Positions 51,493-60,565 of a DNA stretch of 64,000 bases are shown in pieces (position 1 is the stretch's first letter; each line of letters begins with the position of its first letter). The stretch covers positions 29,475,307 through 29,539,306 of the forward strand of contig CM054153.1 of NCBI GenBank assembly GCA_028751875.1. Reading direction: 5' to 3'. The position numbers and the translations under genes were made by a program. Under the pieces are notes generated by a model. It saw only the letters and a list, made by a program, of their open reading frames with translations, was not told where the DNA came from and did not search any database. The DNA comes from Rapana venosa. Its lineage: Eukaryota; Mollusca; Gastropoda; Neogastropoda; Muricidae.

Positions 51493-54400
51493 TATACTTC
51501 ACACATCAGACTTGACAACAACAAAATACGCTAATGATACACCAGCAACCTAATACCAATTTCTCTTTAGAAACACTGCACATCAAAAGGGTGAAGAAGG
51601 GTGAAGACAATACTGATGCAGGAAAGGAGCTAGAATTCGAACAAGGGAAGATAGAAGTGGTAGACGAATTCTGCTACCTAGGAGAGATGATGAGCTGCGA
51701 AGCAAAATCTGAGTAAGCTGTCAGAACCAGGGTTGCGAGCGCTTGGAAGAAATGGAAAGAATTGGCAAGTCTGCTCGGAAATCAGAAAACCCCACTGGAG
51801 AGACGCTGTCTGATATACAAGGCCTGCATTAGACCTGTTCTCCTGTATGGTTCGGAGACGTGGGTTTTCACAAAAAGCATCAAGCGTTTGTTGAAGAGCT
51901 GTGAAAACTGAATGCTACGCTACATGACAAAGATCAAATGGGAAGACAGGATCACGAATAAAGAACTATGGAGAATGTGCAAAGTTGATGATCTGAAGTC
52001 TGTAGCTAGTACCAATAGACTGCGCTGGTTTGGACATGTTCAACGGAGAGCAGACCACCACATCATAAAAAGAGCAATAAACTTCATAGTGGATGGAAAG
52101 AGACCAAAGGGAAGACCTAGCAAAACCTGGGCTGCCTGTATTGCAGATGATCTTAGAGAAAGGGGCATAAATAAGGAGGAAGCTCAAAACAAAGAGAGAT
52201 GGAGAAGGCTCATCAATGTCAAACCTCCCCTGGGAGAAACATGACAAAAAAGGAAGAAGAAGATAGACGGCTAAAGACTGAGAAACGCTGAAAGACGCAA
52301 AAGCAAACTACAACCAGTAATGTAAATACTGCAGACAGAAAATTTTATATGGATAAGTACGCATAAACCCTATAGTGAAAACAATTCAATGGCAAGACGC
52401 AATGATGCTGTACTGAACAAAAAAATTACTGTCAATGCAGAAAATTATTGACACTGACATGCACATGGACTGTTAACAAACACCACATTAAAAACAAAAT
52501 TCTGACATTTAGACAAAAACAGCACAGAAGCAACTACTGAACACTTGGATGCTTTAACATAAATTATTTTCCTTTTGTCTTGGTTGGGTTTTTATAATTT
52601 ACAAACAAAACGACAAATTGAAAAGTTTCTTAGATCTGGATTAAAATGGCCATGGCTCATCCAACCATTGTGCAAGCCTCTTTACTTTAGAGATCATCAC
52701 ACAAGAAGCCAAGTTTTGATTTGTTTTGCAAACATGCAAATGAAGGAATGGCCGCTTTTGTGCAGCCAACACTAAAACAACTGTACACTCTTCAAAATTT
52801 GTGTTTTGTGCAATATGAAGTATCTATTATATGAAATATGTTATCTACCAGCATAATTTTAAAGTAGAGCTGCCAACCCTTGAACTGAGCAAATCTAGAA
52901 GCCACGACTCTGTAAATATCTTTATAAATTAAAACAACGGTATTGATGACAAAATTTTTCAATATGGCTGTGCTGACTTTCTCAGAAAAAACCTATTTCT
53001 ATTCAGTGCAAAGTGATTACTTTTCTCTTCAGGTACAAACTTTGGGAATATGAGGAAAGTACACCACAGCACAAAGACCTTTTTTTCTCAACAACTCTAT
53101 CAACTAAATTTAAATGTCAGCTTTAGACCCCGGAAAAACATACATACTATAAAATAAAATGAAACTGTAATGAAAAAAAACTATAATAAGGTTAGACGCA
53201 AGTGAACTAAAAATATATATAAATATACAGAAGCTGTTCCCACCGGTTGTCTTCCAACCCAGTCAAACTGCCAGTCACACTCGTAGCTCATCTTCTCCAT
53301 GAGATCAGTGAACAGTTTTCGAAGATAGTCGTAGTCTGGCGTCTCGAAAAAGTCCAGCCGTCGAACATATCTCAGGTATGTTGCCAGCTCTTCTGCAAAT
53401 GTCAATTACAAAGTCAAGTTGAGTCCAAGCTATCAAAATAGGTCCAAAAGTCACATAAACAGACCTGCCTACCCCAGCAAATAAAAAATAGTATTTGAGC
53501 TGGCCAAAAATAGTATTTTGAGAGCAAAAATAGTATTCACAATCTTTCTTGCTCTTGATGTATTATTATAATCATTGTTTTTTTTGTGGTTCCAATTATG
53601 GCTTTGGTTCCTTTGCAGCGCTATGCTTTTATGAAGAAGTGTGTGTTTTCAGAAAACTTACCATCTTCAACTTATATTTGAGTGGGTGAGTGAGTGTCTG
53701 TGTGTGTATGTGTCTGTAAGGATTTTTGAGGACCTCAGTAGGACCTTCTTCAAAAAATCATTTAATTCACACAAAGTTCAGAAAAGTTTATAAAGCTGAA
53801 AATAAAATAATATTTTCAGCTATTTTCTGTTATCTTCTTCATAAGAAATCAATATTTTTGCTGCAATTTATCCCAAAATGATATTTGACGCACAAGTATT
53901 CAATTAGCAAAGAATGCTACACACTAAAACTAAGTGATCATGACAGGTCACCTGTACATTCATTGTTTCTCTTGCTTCTCAAATTCTAAATTAAGTTTAG
54001 AGCTCTGTGAGTGTTACATTAACCCCTTTTTTCAGGACACTGTTTTCAATACCATGTGCCTACTCAGTGAAAAACAAAGCAAAGCTTCATCCCACTGGGT
54101 AACAGGGGGGAGGGGGGAGGAGATGGGTAGTGGAGAGGGAGGAAGGCTGACTGTACCACTAAGGGCACATGTTTTCATATTACAAGGGCAGCAACAGTGG
54201 ATGTAAACAATTTATGTAAAGAATGAGAGAACACTTGTGTGTATGTGTGTGTGCATGTGTGTGTGACAGAGAGAGAGAGGAGAGAATGTGTATGTGTGTG
54301 TGTGTGTGAGTGTGTGTGTGTGTGTGTGAGTGAGGGGGGTGTATGTGTGTGTGCGAGTGAGTGGGTGTATGTGTGAGTGTGTGTATGTGTGTGTGTGAAA

Positions 54401-54529
54401 GAAAGACAGAAAGAGGACGAGGGACAGAAGGGGGAGAGACAGAAGGAGACGAGAAGAGAGAGAGAGGAGAGAGGGGGGGGGGGAGGGGGGGAGAGAGAGA
54501 GAGAGGGGGAAGGTGTGTGGAGGAGGAGA

Positions 54530-54572
<43 letters not shown>

Positions 54573-54679
54573 GAGGGAGGGAGAGAGCACCATGATGCAT
54601 GTGAGAGAGAAAGAGAACAGGTGCATGTATGTGAGTGTGTGAGAGAGCATGTATGTGTGTGAGAGAGAGAGAGCATGTG

Positions 54680-54713
<34 letters not shown>

Positions 54714-57700
54714 GGGAGAGAGAGTGTGTGTGGCGGGAGAGTGAGTGAGATAGTGTGGTGTGAGAGAGAGAGGGGGGGGGGAGTGTGTGTGAGGGAGAGA
54801 GCATGTGTGTGAGAGGGAGGGAGAGAGTGTGTGTGAGAGAGAGAGAGAGAGGGGGAGAGAGGAGAGGGGGGGGGGGAAGAGGAAGGGAAAGAGAGAGAGT
54901 GTGTGTGTGAGGGGTAGAGAGAGAGTGCATGTGTGTGAGAGAGAGAGGGAGGGAGGGGCGCTGTCCATGAAAAAGGAGGAGGAAGCTGGTAGACCTGCTA
55001 TATAAACACTGGTTTGACAAGGCGAGAACAGTTGCTGTAAGGTTTCTAGTGATAAAAAAAAAAAAGGGACCCCTTGCACTCTGACCGCACACATGGCTGT
55101 GAAAGTCCCCCACCCCCTCTTCCTAGTAACCCTCTTCACCCATCATGCCTTGTATATATTATAGAGCTGCTGGGCATCCCTTTCTTGAAATCCCATATTC
55201 ATAGTTGATACTTTCCACTCCACATGGCCCACCTTCTTTCAACAGATAAAAGTTCACTTGCTACCGACCAAGTGATGACTCGCGACCTAACACAGACAAG
55301 GGAAGTAATCGGTATGGAAGAGTTACATCCCTTAACCCTCTTGTTGTTGGATTCTACAGAGCTAAACTGCCTGTAGATTTTGAATTCTCTGAAGATTTTC
55401 TACCTCCATCTGACTTACTTTACTCCTAAGACAATTGTGTGTGTGCATGATAAGTTATCAAGCTGAAATTTTGTCACAAGCTAGGTATGTCTTTGTACTT
55501 GCATTTAGGCGCAAGTTTATGTGTCTGGTCACCAGATGTCTTGTCATTGTCACCTTATTTGTCACCAATCACAGGTAAAAATATGGTATATATGATAAAA
55601 CAACAAATCCTGCATGGATTTAACAATAGTTCAAGCATATTAGTGTCGAATAAAGAAGTTATATCCAGCTGATGTGTTAGCAATAGTTATGTGCAATAGT
55701 ACTTCAAGGATGTGTCACACAATGTCCCCATAGCACCTGTTGTTTTATGGTATGTCTCGAGGAGACAGAAGTTTTGTTTAACTATTTTTTTTCTTTTGAA
55801 AACAAGTCATATTCAATCAACATGTGACCTTTATACTGCAGTTCATATCTGCGTGTGCTACCACATGTTTGTTAAGTGTACAGAAGTGTATTATTGTACA
55901 TAACTGTCACACTGTCACCATTGTCACAGCACAGGTGTGACAAATTCGAAACAACACAGAACTTCTGTAACCCTACAAAATTTTAATGTTGGTAGTCTCT
56001 AAAGTAGTCGTAGTGGTGGAACAGGGTCACATCACATCACAAAAAGCACAAATTATGGATGTGTGTGTGTGGGGGGGGGAGGGTGTACCCATTGCTCTCA
56101 CCTGTCGAACCTTGGCAGACGGGAGACCTATTTTATTTTCCTTCTTACTAGTTTCATTATCAGCATATCTGTTCGTTTCTGCCATTGCAGTTTCAAAGCA
56201 AAAGTGTGGTAATAATGAGAAAACAGTCAAAAGGCATCGTTTTCAGGCGTCTATGCTGCGGACCGGCCGGGAGGTCAAATTTCTCCACAGTCGGTGTTGT
56301 AGCACAGGTCAGGAATGTGCCCTGTAGCACGTTATTTTCTGGCTCACTCTTCTCCCTAACTGCAGCATTTCCTTCCTTCTCTTCCTCGTAATCGTTTAAT
56401 ATCGGACTCGCTTAACAATTCTCGTTCAAATGTTTCTACTTCCAAGACAATAACATTCAATTTATCGTCTTGCTAATCAGATGAATGTCTGCTACTAAAG
56501 AAAACGCCTTTTTTTTCCGCCACGCTGCACCATTGAAAAGCGTTTTGGTCGCTGGCTGTTATTTCTTCCTTCCCTCCCCACTACACGCATGTTAGTGGTC
56601 TAAATTTATCACTGGCACCCTCTGACACCCTCCCTGCATCGCCCCACCAATTTCCATACACATAGTGTAAAAACCACGAGATCTGTGTGTGATGGAAAAG
56701 TACTGCCCACATGGGCAGCACATACTGTCGGCTGCGGTCGTATTGGAATCTAGCGGAGGCCTCTGTTACTGTCGGCTGCGGCCGGATCGGGGACAAGAGG
56801 GTTAAACCCTTTGCCGTAGTTGCACTGTTTTTCTCCTGTTTTTTTGTTGTTGTTTGTTAGGGGGTTTGGGGGGTTGTCAAAATCATATTTTTATCAGTAA
56901 ATTCATATTTGGGGTCAAAAAAGTCGTAAAAATATGATAAAATCGTATGGGTAGGCAGGTCTGCATAAACCAAGATCACACACACACAACTATTTCAAAC
57001 TGATCAGCATCAAAAACCCACCTCACAACACACTTTCACCTTAGTACAGATTCTGGAAGTGGATTAAAAAATACATCCCTGAAATCGGACAGCAGCTGCC
57101 ATAATAGTGGGGGAAAAACAGTTGCATACACAAAAATCTCATCACTAGTGAACCTCAGACCTCTACCCGAGAAATGCACAAAAAATAAAGAAAGAAATCC
57201 AGAACCATTGGCTTTTTGACCACATAACTAAGAAGGAGAGTTAAAACCTGTCCACCCCTCCTTTCACTGTGAATGAAATGAACAAAGGATCAGACTAAAT
57301 GCTTGAAAAATATGCGATACAAAAGTCATTGCTAATTTAGGAGTATATGCAACTTCTTTTCCCCTTTTCATTCTTTCCTTGTTCACCGATTGTCAAAATA
57401 ATCACTGATGTATTTCACAGTTCAAAATTCAAAGCGAAGACTTCGAAAGGCAGACTTAATAATACAAATATCAGAAAAAAAGTTTTTAAAAAGTAAACAA
57501 ATTAAACATTAAACAAGTCAGCGAGAAAAAAAACAAAAATCCCTAAAAGACACTTAACCAGCTAAACATGTATTTCTACAAAATCAGGCACAAACCACCT
57601 TACTACAGTCACATTTCAGAAAATGTAGCACAAGACTTTTCAATCCAACTATACCCTAACTCTTATACAATTGCACATACCTGGAAAGTTTTCACACAAA

Positions 57701-60438
57701 ACCTCAATGGGAGTTGCTCTCTTTGTGTCGCCGATTTTCTGATATCTCTCCTTCAGTGTGTCTGCCTTGAGGCCCTGCCAGGGTAAACTGCCCCGAAGAA
57801 AGTACATGAACATGTGACCCAAGGCTTCAAGATCATCTCGTCTGCTTTGCTCTGAAATCACATCAGGTTACAGGTATCAACCTGATGAAGACAAAATGAT
57901 ATTAGAGTAATATTACTGTACGCAGTAACAGGCATGTCATCAGCACCAACAATATTCTGAAAATTATTTAATTTTATATACACACAAAAAAGGAAACTGT
58001 TTCAATAGGAATAGAAGCTTGTCTGGAGTTGAAATCAATGAAATAACTACTACCATTACCCTTACAACACTTCAAAACACACACACACATATAAGGGTGA
58101 GCCTTCTTTGGTTGGAATGTGTCACGTCATTTCACATAAAAGTATTACAGAACATGTAGCACTGAAAGAGTAATGAACATACGTACAAGTAGGAATTTCC
58201 TGAACAGAATGAAAGCATTTATGGGCTCAGAGCCAACTATACCTACCCACTACAGTTCCAGCACAACCACATTACAACACTGACCAGTCATAGCGTTATT
58301 TTTTTTGCCCAATGAAAATAGATGTATATGCCTGACCACAAATTGATAATAACAATAATAATAGATGGTGGGATAGCCTGGTGTTAAGAGCATTGCATTC
58401 AAAATCCTACAGCCCAGGATCGATCCCAGGTTTGAGCTACCACCAAGATGCCTGTTCAAGGGGATTTTTTCCCTTGGAGTTAACATCAGTGCTGACTCCG
58501 CACTCCGCCCCCCCCCCCCCCTCCCCCCCAAAAAAAAAAATCCTTCAGATAAGACCATAAACCATGGTCCTGTGTGCAAATGCACACAACATTTTTCATA
58601 CACATTAAACCTGTTCTGGCTGGCTTTCAGAGGAGTAGGCCACTACGTGCTTGTAAAAAATGGAAGAAAAAATTTTAAAAACACACACATAACAGTGTCA
58701 TGTTTAGACATGATCCTCGCAGTTAGAATGTGGTGGTTTCCTTAATGGTGGGCAAAAGCAGTTGTATATTCAAAATCTTTCCACTGGTAAACCTCTTTTT
58801 TCTTTTTTTCTTTTTCTTTTATTCTTTTATATCAAGGATAATGGAATCAGCACTTATGTGCTTTTTTACATCCAGTCCCCGTGTGTATGCAGTTTTGTAA
58901 ATTCTGTCATCTGTTCCCACCGGCACACAATGGCCTACTCTTACGAAAAGCGGAACAGGATTTAACGTGTGCGCTAGATGTTCTGCGTGTGTTCGCACAC
59001 GGGGCCTCGGTTTATAGTCTCATCCGAAGGACTTTGGGGAGAGAGTTCTAACCGGGGAACAGGGGGAAAAATGATAACAACAACGATGATGATGATGATG
59101 ATGATGATGATAATGATACTAACAAAAACAACAACAAAAACAGCTACACGAACACCAGCAACATCATCGGCAGTCAAACCTTCAAGCCACTCTCACCTTT
59201 CCCTAGATGTGTGTTGATGCTCATGTATCGAGCTGTGCCGGTGAGACTCTTGTGTTCCCGGTAAGGTATGTGTTTGTGAGTCTCTGGGTCAATGTACTCC
59301 TTGGCCAGACCAAAGTCGATGACATGGATGATGTGGGGCTTCTTGGCAGACTGCCGACCTATCAAGAAGTTTTCTGGCTTGACGTCACGGTAAATGAGGT
59401 GTTTGGAGTGAACGTATTCCATCCGCGTCAACTGGAACACACAAAAACGTTTTTAACTACATATATATACATGCGAAAACTCTGTCCCAATCAAAGCCTT
59501 TTAAAAAAAATAATAAAGATACCGTCAAGCTAGAATTTTATAAATCTGAGTTGACAAAGAAGCATTTGTAACAAACTACATGCAGAAATACCTTCAGCAC
59601 CTGGGTTTTTTCCCACAGTTCTTGATTAAACCATTGATGCTGGGGGCGACAACAAAGTGAGAGGCTGTATGACCAGTGGCTTTCCCACTCATGGAATTCC
59701 ACTTTACAGCTTAGTCTTTAGGGATCGACTACGACTTTCTGACTAGGAGGTTTGACTTGCACAGTCCTTATGCTGCAGCCCTGGGGGCTAGTTGGCCTTT
59801 GGAGAACATCTCCAACGCTGACTGTCTGTATGCCCTCTTGGCCAAGAGAGTGGAGATGTACTGTGGGCAAGGCATCTCAAATGTCTGCCCTATTTCCAAA
59901 ACGGCAGCTGCCTCCTCTGCTGTTTTGGAGGTCATCATCGAACACGATGGACAAACATAAAACATACGAAAAAGATGTCTCATGCAAAGCCTTAAATAAC
60001 ACCATTAGGCTAGTTATCCATGTCAACAGAATGAAATAATGATGATAATTAATAATAATGTATGGAATTTACATAGCGCTGATTATTGGAAAGCGACAAG
60101 TACAAGGGACTTTTGTTTTGCAACAAACTACACATGGAAAAGGGTCTCCCAAACATAACTTTAATTTTTTTTTTTAAAGATGATACTATTAGAGTCATTT
60201 TTCATCAACCTAGCATATGCAGACTTCTGAAATAGGGACAGAGACTGACAGAACATCACCAGGATAGTGATTAAAACTCAGGAATACGATGAAAGGAGCT
60301 CTAGAATACTAAAGCTGATGACATATTATATATGACTGTTAGGAAAAACCTAAGAAGACATTTCAGGAAAAGAGACAGACAGACAGAGAGACACAGACAG
60401 ACAGACAGACAGAGACAGACAGAGGCAGACAGTGATAC

Positions 60439-60524
<86 letters not shown>

Positions 60525-60525
60525 A

Positions 60526-60565
<40 letters not shown>

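Larger units (their letters stand above)
53460..56963. mobile_element. 3.5-kb terminal-inverted-repeat DNA transposon, non-autonomous
   Basis: CAGACCTGCCTACCC (53460-53474) and its exact complement GGGTAGGCAGGTCTG (56949-56963) bound the segment. CATAAA flanks both ends (53454-53459 and 56964-56969) as a candidate target duplication. CAG...CTG ends recall hAT-like elements, but those normally duplicate 8 bp, so the superfamily is open. No transposase was recognised. It fills most of the intron between CSNK1G exons c and d and contains the 54210-54955 microsatellite and the piggyBac-like element. Confidence 0.65.

Noticed and set aside
54175..55139. Open frames of over 300 codons on the minus strand
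   Set aside because: Pure (CT)n/(CA)n/C-run translation (Ser, Leu, His, Thr, Pro); they persist in every frame because the repeat has few stops.
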